64,000 nucleotides of DNA from Artocarpus heterophyllus. Taxonomy: Eukaryota; Streptophyta; Magnoliopsida; Rosales; Moraceae. A model generated the notes under the pieces. It was given only the letters and a program-made list of their open reading frames with translations, was not told the origin of the DNA and did not search any database. Each line of letters begins with the position of its first letter. Position 1 is the stretch's first letter. The position numbers and the translations under genes were made by a program. Positions 1-10,499 of this stretch are shown in pieces. The stretch lies in assembly GCA_025403435.1 (NCBI GenBank), contig CM046348.1, forward strand, positions 15,686,034 to 15,750,033, given 5' to 3'.

Positions 1-55
1 ATAAATTTAATATGGTTTTAACAAGATACAAAATGTCTAACTTCACAAACTTGTA

Positions 56-96
<41 letters not shown>

Positions 97-635
97 CAAA
101 AAGTAGATTGCAATCATACATCGACCTTCAATCGTAGAGTGTTGGAGTTCCAATCCCCGACCTTCGATTTACATAAAATTCTTTTTTTTAGTCTCAACCA
201 ATCCTTTTGTGACGTACTTCTTTAAGTTCCAAATCCCATTGGACCTCGATCCATCTGATCACACCACCCCCAACCCCAAGCCCCAACCCTTTAACCTATT
301 TCTTTCCCAATGAAAGAGAGAAAGAGATTAGCTGTGCCTCTGGATATGTCAAAATACAGAACACTGTAAGAAATGGAAGAGATAGATAAGTAGATATAGA
401 GAGAGAAAGAAGGAAAGAAAGAGAGAGAAAGCAGAGAAGGAGTGAAGTTCAAGTCTCCCAAACACTAAACACAGCTTTTTCTTTACACAAAAAACAGCAA
501 AGCTCCGAGCTTTTTATCTTATTCCCCTTGCCTTCTCTTTTTTTAACAATGTCTTGCGTGCTCTTCTTCTATCTCCAACTCCTCTGAGCCCTCTCCAGAA
601 AAAAGAAAAGGAAAAAACCTCTCAAAGTCTCATCA
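1..635 (+). promoter_or_regulatory. Upstream region and 5' leader of the cyclin gene
   Basis: Non-coding DNA before the cyclin start codon. It holds a (TA)n run at about 60-93 and a purine-rich GA/GAAA tract at about 312-445. A pyrimidine-rich stretch follows from about 470 to 600 and looks like transcribed leader. No convincing TATA box could be placed, so the transcription start is unknown. GAGA/CT tracts are common in plant core promoters and leaders. The only 5' regulatory DNA visible is the 635 bases in the window. Confidence 0.45.
549..587 (+). promoter_or_regulatory. Possible upstream ORF in the cyclin 5' leader
   Basis: An ATG at 549 opens a short frame that reads MSCVLFFYLQLL and stops with TGA at 585-587. 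This is 48 bases before the main cyclin ATG at 636. It is in the same reading frame as the cyclin but ends well before it. If the transcript begins upstream of 549, it would be a classic short uORF able to lower translation of the main frame. Inclusion in the mRNA is inferred only from position and pyrimidine-rich context. Confidence 0.4.
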
Positions 636-2214
636 ATGGAGTTCGACCTCGAAAACCCACTTACAGATTCCAATGACCTTTACTCTGACTCGGTCGCTTC
701 TCTGTTTCTCGTCGAGTCCGACCACATGCCGTCCGAGAATTACTTTTCCAGCCTTCAAGCCGGGGATTTTGATGTTGTTGTTAGACGAGAAGCCATTTCT
801 TCTATCTCACAGGTAAACTAAAAACCTTGCCCAAAGAGAAGAAAAAAAAAATATTAAAACCATAGAATTTTTTTTTTTTTATTCTTAACTTGTTTTAGCT
901 TATATTTGCAGTTCTCATGTAGCTTCGATCCTCTCTTATCATACCTCGCCGTCAATTATCTTGATCGTTTCCTGTCCTCCCATGGAATGCTGGTATAAAT
1001 ATTTTTGTCTTTATTCTTAAGAATTTATGGAAATTTTTCTCTCCAAAGGATGACCCTTTCATTAATAGCCAACAAAATACTTCTTGGGTTCAACACTTTT
1101 TGAGATTTATATCATATATGCTTGCTTATGACAGCAGCCAAAGCAATGGGTTATAAAGCTTCTTTCAATCGCCTGCGTTTCTCTGGCTGCCAAGATGAAG
1201 AAAACACAATTCTCTCTCACTGATTTCCAAGTAAATCGTAAAAAATAAAATTCCCATTTTAGTTATTCCATCCAAAATATTTTTGAAAATTAACTTTGTG
1301 TTATTGTACAGGGTGATGGTGGTATCATATTTGACACACAAACAATAGGAAGAATGGAGGCCTTAATATTGGGAGCTCTAAAATGGAGAATGCGCTCAAT
1401 TACTCCTTTCTCTTTCATTCCATTTTTCATCTCTTTATTCAAACTCCAAGATCCACCATTGTGGCAAGCTCTCAAGGCTAGAGCTATCGATATTATCTTC
1501 AAATCTCAAAATGGTAAATTGCCCAGAAACCTAAATTTGCATTAAAACTCAAATTTAGTCTCTTTTGGTCGTGTAAATTAAGTTTACAAAATTCCTTTTC
1601 TTGGTTTCCAGATATTAACTTCTTGGTTTATAAGCCCTCAATACTCGCAGCATCAGCGCTTCTCTGTGCTTCTCACGAGCTGTTTCCTCTGCAATATCCA
1701 TGCTTTAGAAAATCACTTTCCAACTGTTCATACGTAAACAAAGTAATTGCCTTTAATATTCTTCTTTTTCTATCTTTTTTACTTTTCTATTTGTTTACTT
1801 AATTACTATTTTGTATTATCATTAGTGCAGTAAGTAACGTTTGACTGGATTTCCAAAAGTATCTTTTTTTTGCTTCTGAGAACCTCGAGTTTAATGCAAA
1901 AGAATTTCCTTTTTCTTTTTTTTTATCACTGTTTTCAGGAAAACATGTCGCAGTGTTACAACGCAATGCAAGCTGTACTGTTGGAGGAGTACGAGACTTC
2001 TTTATGCGGCGTCGTTTCAAGCTCGGTCACACCGGTCAACGTGCTTGACCAGCGCTTTTCAAGCTCAGAAAGTGGGAATTGTGACATCAACAATAATATT
2101 GGCAATGGCACAACAACAACTCTACGATTAGAGAGGGACATCAAGAGAAGGAAAATCAGCAATTATTATTATGATAATCGAACGGTTCACGTTTCTCAGA
2201 TCAGACAGTTCTGA
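636..2214 (+). CDS. CYCD6;1: D6-type cyclin (CYCD6;1-like), six exons
   Basis: Regulatory subunit for cyclin-dependent kinases at the G1/S step, expected in the nucleus. Exons read as 636-812, 912-992, 1135-1230, 1312-1513, 1612-1742 and 1939-2214, all with GT-AG introns, giving about 320 aa; Arabidopsis CYCD6;1 is about 300 aa. The start MEFDLENPL and the segment LAVNYLDRFLSS (about residues 71-82) are very close to CYCD6;1. The cyclin box continues through SLAAKM (102-107) and LKWRMRSITPFSF (141-153); VNVLDQRFSS and a basic KRRK lie near the C terminus. The LxCxE retinoblastoma-binding motif of most D cyclins is absent: the corresponding site reads LFLVE (23-27). The acceptor of exon 3 is a tandem CAGCAG. 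In Arabidopsis, SHORTROOT and SCARECROW activate CYCD6;1 in root ground-tissue initials; that role here is inference from family membership. No frameshift or premature stop is seen. Confidence 0.93.
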
Positions 2215-5200
2215 TAAGACTGATTTCACCGCTTATCAGTTATCTATATATGCCCTTTGGTCCATTTCAGAGTGACACTAGCTTTTTAGCTTGTTAGCCA
2301 TATATATAATTTATATATAGCTCGGGCTTCTGCAACGTGACAAAACAAAAGGAAAAAAAATATAATATATATAATATAGAAAATAGTAAAAAAAAAGATT
2401 ATGATGATAATGATGGAGAAGTTTATATGTGATGGATCAAGTTACTGTTACTGTTACTGTTACACGGTTTCAGTAGGGCTTATATATAGCACAGTTTTAT
2501 TGCTTGGGAAAAAAAACGACAAAACACAACTTTGATATTGTAGGGTTGAATTTTGTGCTTCTTCTACTAATGGGTTTTTAGCCTGGTTGGTGTCGCTTTG
2601 TTTGTAGGCACGGGAATAATAAAAATAGTAAAAAGCACAAACAAATAAAATTAAAAAAAAGGTTACTGTCTTGGTAGATAAAAGAGATTTTCACTCTTTG
2701 ACCGTCGTTTTATTGAGGAATGTAGAATCGGCGGGAATAAGTGGAAACTTACATTTTTGTCCCTATTTTGAACCTCTCTTTTTCCCATCAAAACAAATGT
2801 GGGCAGCCCCAAAAATGTCTTTCCATTATTGTTTCTATGGTTTTATTAATCATGTGATTCATTTTATGTAATGGTCCCCTAGTATGAGATTTCATTGTCA
2901 TTGATATCTGGACCCACTAGTTGAAATCTCTGTTTCTGTACCGGAAGATGATATTAATTAGCTCCATTCGGACAGAAGAAACGGGACCAGCAGGATGGAT
3001 GGTATCCTTTTTGTGCAGACCGCTAGGTTACTATATATGAAACGCTAGGTTACTATACTTGTCGTTAAAATCCTAAACTTTAACTAAAGAGTTGGTTGCC
3101 TTGCTGAGTCCTTTATCCTTTTGCAACAAAAGTGGTTGGCAATCTAACCTTTTATCAATTAGCAACAGGGAAATTGGTTTGAAAAATTCAAGATTTATGA
3201 TCAGTTTTAATCTGGGGTTATTGTTATTATTATTATTTATATTGTTCAGAGCAAACTTGTGTAAAACTGGCTCTTGGAATTTCGTTTCTATCTACATTGA
3301 CTCAAATGAAAAGTCGGTTGACACGGTACAATTGTTGGGTTTTGGGTCAGAGTGCGGTACTCCTTTTCTTATCATCTTTCTTTGTTGCTATGAGGACCAG
3401 TTATGTGACATACAAAATCATTTCTTTGCATAAATATTGCTGGACGTTGTCCCCTTGAACTAAAATATCATATATCAGCTGGGTTGTTGTTTGTAGAAGA
3501 TCTCACATTATTATGCTAACCGGAAAAAAAAATGAAGATAAACTGCAATGACGCTTTCTTAATACCCATAATTTAGTATTAAGGTGAAGATGATAGTGAT
3601 GATATATGCTTTCTTAATACCTAGAATTCATTTAGAAAATCAAATGTGTGCCTGTGATGATGACTTTTGAACATCAAATCCCGAAAAATAGGAGGTTATC
3701 GTGAGCATCTATACATTTTTTGCACACGGAATTAATTAGAACTATTCCTCAAGGTGTCAGTATTTTTCAAGTTCAATCAAGCAAAATATATTGTTGCTTG
3801 TTATTTGATCATCTTTCGATACAAACACTACTTCATGCCCTAAAAAAAGTTACTGAGCAAATTGCGCAATGCATACATTCTGCGGTTCCAACTTTGTTTT
3901 TTTTTTTCCCCCCTTATTTTTGGAAGTTGGAGATTTTTAAGGATATATATAAAGCTATTGGTAACAGACAATTTAAAACTATCAAATAATATAATTTCTT
4001 ATTATGCTGTAAAAATTTTATGAAAATTTAAGGGGTCTACTACCAGTTCTCGAGATTCATTCCAGTAATTGCTTTTTGCGCCTATATTGCGGAGGGGGAA
4101 ATCTGTCTATATTTGAATGCGACGCCAATTAATCCATAAGTTACTGAAAGGGCACCACTTATTTAGCCATGAAACTGGCGAAGTTGTGGTGGGGGGGGTG
4201 GTGGCGAGGGGCAGGGTACAGGGCAGGACAATTGTACCGCCAAGTAATGTCAAACAAAACATTACAACAAAACCGATAAGATAATATTTTTGTCAAAATA
4301 TGTCTTCTAAACAACTCGTTTCGTCGAACTTAAAAGTATGCGATATTTTACACAAGGTACGTCACATGCAAGAAGAAGAGTCTTCTTTTGAACCTAACTT
4401 TGCAAAAGTAAAATACAATACAAAGAAACCAAAAAAAAAAAAAAAAGTAAGAGTTAATGTTCGCAACCTCCCAACATTAAAGACAAAGGTGGTAGATAAT
4501 GCAGAACAAAAGGCTGGTAAAGCCGAAGCCAAAATGTCCTAAGAGATGGCTAAATGTATGGCTGTAAACAAGTGGCTTAGCCGATCTAGTCCGACACCAA
4601 CAGCCTTGATTTATTGAGATGATTAATCTTGAACTTGTATTTTATGTTATTGTCTTCACTTTCTTGGGCAGCTTTGCTTACGTACCTTATTGTGTTTCTG
4701 ATATCAGTGCTTGTTTTAACTGTTGGAACATAAATGATATAGGCCATGTTTTTCTATTACACCACATGCTCTAGTGGTATAAAAAAGGTAGTTGGGAGAT
4801 TTTCTTTCATAAACAAAAAAGAAAAGAAAATGTCTAATCTTAGTGTATTTTGTAACTATACCTCATACAAAAGGTCAAAATAATATTTTTACAAACCACT
4901 TGTTTGCTAGATTTGTCCATCTTTTTTTCCTTTCTAAGGTTATGAGGATTAGAAAATAGTAGGCTTCGTAAGGGACGGAGCTATACGTAGTGAAAAGTAG
5001 TCGTTTGTCACACCTAAATTGTTTTTTTATTATTAATTTTGAATGTATATTTTGTTGAAATTTATAGTTCGCCCCCTCAAAATCTGAAACTATGTCTCTA
5101 CCTCTACTCATTTATTTTTAGCTCCGCCCCTAGGCGTCATAGATCTACAACTTCCTTCGTTTCCAATTTTTGTTTTTCGTAACGAACAACCGGAGATTCT

Positions 5201-5530
5201 CTTTTGTTCTCTAAAATCCCTCTTCCAACTTCGTTCCCTTCCCCTTCCACACCACCACATTTTGGTCCAGGGAGAAGAAGAGTTAACAGTTGTAAGGCGG
5301 TGAAGAGTGACGCTTAATTAATAAATGAAAGGAAATTACTACATCTGAATTTGGAGTTTGTTTAAACAAAAATAAAATAAAAATTTCTTCGACCAATCTA
5401 ATGATTCCAATTATCATTTCCATAAAGCATGGCCGTACAAATGTCTTTTTTTTTTGAGCAAAGAGAAACTCTCATTTGTTTTGTACAAATGTTCCGGTAT
5501 TATACTCATTAAAGGGAAAAGCAGGCCACA
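2215..5530. other. Cyclin 3' flank and intergenic DNA without a gene
   Basis: The first few hundred bases are the likely 3' UTR: TA-rich DNA with a short (gttact)n run near 2440-2463 and AATAAA-like signals near 2615-2650. The rest is AT-rich intergenic DNA. It holds a G-rich run (listed separately) and small direct repeats near 3545-3630. The open frames here are short, low in complexity (for example a lysine-rich frame at 4300-4542) and match no family I recognise. Confidence 0.6.
4189..4223 (+). other. G-rich run with quadruplex potential
   Basis: Within about 35 bases the + strand has a run of eight G, then GG-T-GG, GGGG, GGG and GGG with spacers of 1 to 6 bases. This fits the G3+N1-7 pattern used for G-quadruplexes and stands out in AT-rich surroundings. 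It lies about 2 kb downstream of the cyclin. No function is implied. Confidence 0.5.
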
Positions 5531-6115
5531 ATATTCCCCACGGAATGAAACTATATTATTTCTTTAAGCAAACATTTTCATTTTATACCTACTTGACATA
5601 TACGCTGCAGGCCTCAAAAACTCATTATAATCCTAGGAGCAATCCTACCACTATTTACAAAATAGTGAGATATAGTCTAAAAAAATATACTATATTTTAG
5701 ATTGATGTTTATAGTTTTATGAGTAATATTCCCCATGGAATGAAACTATATTACTTCTTTAAGCAAACATTTTCATTTTATACCTACTTGACATATACGC
5801 TGCAAGCCTCAAAAACTCATTATAATCCTACTAGCAATCCTACCACTATTTACAAAATAGTGAGATTTAGTCTAAAAAAATATACTATATTTTAGATTGA
5901 TGTTTATAGTTTTATGAGTAATATTCCCCACGGAATGAAACTATATTACTTCTTTAAGCAAACATTTTCATTTTATACCTGCTTGACATATACGCTGCAG
6001 GCCTCAAAAACTCATTATAATCCTACGAGCAATCCTACCGCTATTAACAAAATAGTGAGATTCAGTCTAAAAAAATATACTATATTTTAGATTGATGTTT
6101 GTAGTTTTATGAGTA
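5531..6115 (+). repeat. Three-copy 195-bp tandem repeat
   Basis: The units start at 5531, 5726 and 5921, each with atattcccca (second copy variant ccccatgg). The period is exactly 195 bp in both steps and the copies differ at only a few positions. Each unit holds tgacatatacgctgca and ends near gttttatgagta. The array starts after 5530 and stops at about 6118, where sequence changes abruptly to ggttataacc. There is no convincing coding frame. It may be a small satellite-like array or a recent slippage or unequal-crossover expansion. Confidence 0.92.
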
Positions 6116-7616
6116 ATAGGGTTATAACCTTACCGGGATGAAAAAGAATTTTCAAATCTGACAAATCAAATTCTTATTAACAAAAGTTTGATCTGATTGA
6201 TCGTGTGATATTACGCCCGAGCTGGGTAACATGTTAGAATCCGCTGAAGTAATTGAGGAGAAGTAAAGCATGAATCTGTCATGGGCCTAGCCCAAACTTT
6301 TATATAAATTCTGTAATTCCTTACGAAACTATAAGTCCTAATATTAGCTTTTGCCCCATTAATGCTCACTCTTTTAGAAAGGAAAAAAAAAACATCTTTC
6401 TAGATTTGAGAAATGGGCTTCGATTTCATTCATCATGGATTTTTTCTTGATTAAAAACAGGCCATAAAGACTAACATTTAAAAAGTAAAGCAAAACATGA
6501 TTTTTTTTATATATAAAAGAAATGCAATTATATATATATATATATTAAGGATAACATGCTAACTTTTTAAACTATTTTTGAAAACTATGTAAGAAATTTC
6601 ATCTTTTTGCTTTTTTTTGGAACTAAAAAGTTTAACAAAGATGAAATTGAAACATGTTTAAAATTCGGAGGGTACTTCTATAGTTTTTAGAATAAGAGGA
6701 TAAATTGAAGAAAAGTGAAAATTATGAGGTCTTTTTGGAGGCTTCATCAACTAATAGGCGGGCCAGGATTCTTCCTATTCCACTTATAGTATTAGTAGAT
6801 TCTAAAAGTGATGCTAGTTTAGATGCATGACGGTAATACTAGCTGCTTTTTTTTCGAATAAAATTAAGAGATATACAATATACTTATATAACTATCACAA
6901 TTCTTAGGTAGTTCCACAACTATTCAACTCAATAAGTGTGCCTGTTTGGCAATCTCGATTTCAATCTTTTTTTTTAAAAATTCCCATAAAAAACTACTGT
7001 TTGCCCATTATTAGTTTCAATTATTTTTTTCCCTTCAGTTCCAACCGTTTTTTGAGCTCTTTCTTTTTTAGTTTAAACCAACTAAAACCATCTTTTGACA
7101 AACTTACAAAATTTATAATCATAAATATTGGTTTTTAATTTTTTTTAATCAACCATTATAGGCAATTGACAATTTTTCTTGGCAAGAGGAGAATCAATTA
7201 AGGGATAACTACTCCTTCCATTACTCGGAAGCTGCTATATTTTGGCAGGAGGCACAGCCTGAAAAGTCCTGTTTTTTTTTTTTTTTTTTTGACCGCCCTC
7301 TACTTGTTAGAAACGAAGTCATGTCTTCTTGAATTGCCCGAGAAGCTGCTTGAAATGTCACAAGAATCGAGTGGTTTTTCCGTTGTTTCTTGACTTTTTT
7401 TTGCTGAAGGCGATTGGTGTTCAAATTCCCCCATTTTGTATGCCATATATGACTACCGGGGAAACATCATGATTGCTTGGCTGACAAACATCGTACGTTA
7501 ATGGCAGACAAATTTGCAGACCTTCAAAAGAGTGCTTTCTTCCGTAATACCGCTTACGTGCATATAAAATGCATGGCAGTATGAACACTGCTTTGGCACA
7601 TAACTGAGTGAGGGCT
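6116..7616. other. AT-rich intergenic stretch, no gene seen
   Basis: Long homopolymer A and T runs, a short (TA)n run near 6527-6545 and a poly(T) block near 7270-7290. The open frames are low-complexity Phe/Leu/Lys-rich and are judged spurious. Nothing recognisable. Confidence 0.5.
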
Positions 7617-7925
7617 TGTTTGGCCAAACTTGTTGGAAGCTGCTTTTGATTTTCTATATACTTTTGAAAGTGTTTCATGATCTATTAAAAATGTTTTAGA
7701 TCTTCAAAAAAAAGCTTTCACTTAAAGCCACAAAATGTAATTTTAAAAAAACTTTCTAAATAGACTTTGAAACTTACGATAGAGTGTTAGTAAGATATTA
7801 CATACATTATTCTATATTTTTATTACTTATTATAAAATTTTAAAATCAAATTTGACCTCTTAAGTTTTTTAAAAAATTAATGCAGTTACGTTTAATGAAA
7901 CACAGCTTTCGCTGACTAAAAGCAA
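7617..7925. mobile_element. Dispersed AT-rich repeat related to the copy near 34.8-35.2 kb
   Basis: The stretch from ggcttgtttgg to about 7925 resembles 34789-35165. Shared landmarks are (c/t)tgtttgg at the start, atagactttgaaactt followed by agagt(g/a)tta in the middle, and a 'ctgactaaaag...' type end. Two copies in one window suggest a MITE family. The 34.8-kb copy has terminal inverted similarity, possibly hAT-like. Boundaries are approximate. Confidence 0.4.
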
Positions 7926-7979
7926 AAACAAAATTGGTAGAAGTTAAGAAAAGTTACCTCTCTAGTTTGCAAAGTTTAA

Positions 7980-8009
7980 AAAAAAAGAAGAAGAAGAAGA
8001 AGAAGAAGT
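7980..8009 (+). repeat. (AAG)n microsatellite
   Basis: About eight AAG units after an A run; a simple sequence repeat likely to vary in length between individuals. Confidence 0.9.
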
Positions 8010-8163
8010 TAACTCTCCACTAAACACATATATGATGTAATGACAGTTAACTCCAATAGTAGTCCAAGTTTGCCGTTGATAACAAGAGTACTTTGTGACA
8101 GGAGAGGACAACTTATAATTAAAGCATCAATTTTTCAGTTCTAAGTTTACATGCATATAACAT

Positions 8164-8452
8164 CACTACACAAAACTGGCGTTCTAGTCGTAAAAGTTTT
8201 TAGCAAAATTTTTAATTATAATATTTTTATATTATTAATATGCGCTAATCACAACTGTAATTGAATTTTTATCGTGATTAAAACTTTTAGCCACAAAGTT
8301 TTTAGTCATAGAAACATCCGTTACCGAAAACGTTGTGGCTAAAAGTTTTAATCACAACAAAAATTCAATTTCAGTTGTGACTAAATACACATTAGTTATA
8401 ATAAGATTTTGTTAAAAAGTGTTGTGACTAAATTATATAGTTTTTGCTAGTG
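8164..8452. mobile_element. Palindromic CACTA-like MITE
   Basis: The element begins CACTACACAAAA and ends with the inverse, tttttgctagtg, so both termini read CACTA inward. Almost the whole 289 bp folds back on itself: the left-arm block gtaattgaatttttat...gattaaaacttttagccacaa recurs inverted with few changes on the right, and the centre lies near 8308. No protein is encoded. Flanking 3-mers are cat and tat, so a CACTA-type 3-bp target duplication is only partly supported. Transcription would give a hairpin RNA. Confidence 0.75.
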
Positions 8453-8839
8453 TATAGGCCTTTTAGCTACCACATTCCTGGGAGTGAGAGAGAATAATGC
8501 ACAAGCTGGTAGGTAGCAACAGATTCATACTCGGAATAGCATATCATGTATACAGAAAATATATAATATATTCCTCAAAAAAAAAAAAATACATGTATAA
8601 TACTTGTGGGCAATTTGTACTTGTGGCCAAACATTTGTTTTCGCGACCATAAAACAACAATAAACTCCAATTGTATGTAAGAATTAAACTTAGACCAAAT
8701 AATTTCTACTAACTTTAAAATTCTCTTGCACTAAATTCTCATAATTTGACACTTCCATCCCTAAAAAACTTAATTATTTTCATTTATATTTTGGCAATTA
8801 AACCGGTTCATACTAATGTTTGCAACATAGGAGATAATA

Positions 8840-9594
8840 ATGAATAGGTGCAATAAAGGAAATAATGGAAGGAACATTACTATGAAATTAGAAACAAAAT
8901 ATTACAACCAAGGTTCAACCTTCAATTGGAGACTGAATCTCAATTGGAACAAAATGGTAGTCGAGGCACGTATAGCTTACGCTTTCTTTGAAACAGATTC
9001 GTCCCCTTCGGTTGTGAACGAGGATTCTACGGACGTCTGTTTCTCATGATACAACGGCAAACAACGATTGACTTAGCACAATTGAGCACCACTTCCGACG
9101 AACTTGAAACAGTGTTTCCTCTATCACAAAAGATGACCACATGACTACTAGCTAGAACTCAAAAAACAAAAGAAAACTTTGTGACTTTATGTGTTAAGCA
9201 TAAAATTGTAGAAAATGGCCTTATATATAGGCCAGTCATGAGGGGTGTTACAACATGGTTTAATTTCGGTACCATTAACTGGGTCTTATGAGGTTTAATA
9301 TGATGCCATTAACCTCTACTAACTGCAGCTTTATGAGCAGGTTTAATGCTAAGCCTTTAAGCCTCTCAACAGTTAAAGTTGGACATATTGTTAGAAGTAA
9401 AATTTTTTTTTGCAAAACATAGCCCCTGCAAGGCAAGCTCAATAAACACGACAATCGGGTCGCGCACATCATGTGTGAGAGAGCCTCTTAGGTACGACAT
9501 TTTACTCAAGCATAAAAGTGCAACCATTTAAAAACCATATTAAGTTTCAATGCCTAACTAATATAGGACTCCACATTTAGGCTTCTTTCCAACA
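8840..9594 (-). mobile_element. Probable old LTR or LTR fragment
   Basis: Read on the minus strand, sequence starting TGTTGGAAAG at 9594 runs on to an AGTCCTATATTAG motif, a form often seen near plant LTR starts. A TATATATAAGGCC promoter-like block follows at about 9220-9232, then a moderately GC-rich leader (about 8950-9110). No internal domain, second LTR or target duplication was found. Possibly a solo LTR or a truncated copy; the inner end is uncertain. Confidence 0.3.
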
Positions 9595-10499
9595 AAATCC
9601 AAATGTCAATGAGCACACCTGATTATCATTTTGAGCATTTAAATATATGATTTCGATCTCCTCGAGATGGGAAACGCAAATCCGCCAAGACTCACTTTTA
9701 TAAAATGGGTTCTATTAAAATTAGGTCTCAAAATGGATCCTTAAAACAGTTGTTAACTACTTTTTCCTACAACTAATTGGTTCAAAACATAAAAACATGT
9801 GATAACTTTACCATAGCTTATTTTTGTTTAATATTATACCATGTAGAAGCTTCATATTTACACCAACTCTCCGAATACCCTTGTAGTCTGTAAATTAGTC
9901 AAAGATGAGTTGTAATAAATTTCACTGCTCACTGAAAACATCTCCAAATGCAATTTCTTCTACTGGCTCTGCTTTTGACTTTTGATTCGGTAAGAATTAC
10001 TTTTTTCTGTATATTTGAAGGCCCAAAAAAGATATACCTACAAATAGATTAAACCTTTTTAGTACCCGCCTTAGAAATCCCCTTCTTCTATATGTGTTTA
10101 AGGATAACGTTTTGGTGATCGTACACGCATTGGGTTTCTTTACCTTACACGTTCACGAGGGCATACAAAACCTGAGATATGCACCAAGTTAAGGAAGTAT
10201 AACATGATTTAAGTTGTAGTATATGTATATACTCATTATCAATATCCTATATAGTTCCTCTTCGAAATCTGAGTATATTAAGAAGCCTTCTCTTTTACTG
10301 GGGTGTATTAAAGAGCGCACAGATGATAACAGATTTGCAAGAGTAACATCATATAGTAACCTATTCTTAATTACTTTATAAGCCATTACTTAAAAGTTAC
10401 AAGTACAAGGCACGTACATGATTTTACGACCCAAAACTGGCAGAAGAACTTCTATATGGAATAATTGATCAAGTCTCCTTCATATTAAATATAACGTTT
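9595..10499. other. 3' flank of MYB gene A, otherwise nothing recognised
   Basis: AT-rich DNA downstream of the minus-strand MYB. The 3' UTR of that gene should lie in the part nearest 10499. Small frames here have no family resemblance. Confidence 0.45.

Noticed and set aside
1290..1502. Minus-strand open frame across cyclin exon 4
   Set aside because: Antisense shadow of a clearly coding exon.
4300..4542. 80-codon Lys-rich frame
   Set aside because: Low complexity with an A-run-derived Lys tract; no family motif, splice context or conservation cue.
7421..7678. 85-codon minus-strand frame
   Set aside because: Lies partly in a dispersed MITE-like repeat and has no recognisable domain.
8840..9049. 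69-codon frame with ordinary-looking composition
   Set aside because: Falls in the probable LTR leader on the opposite strand and matches no family.
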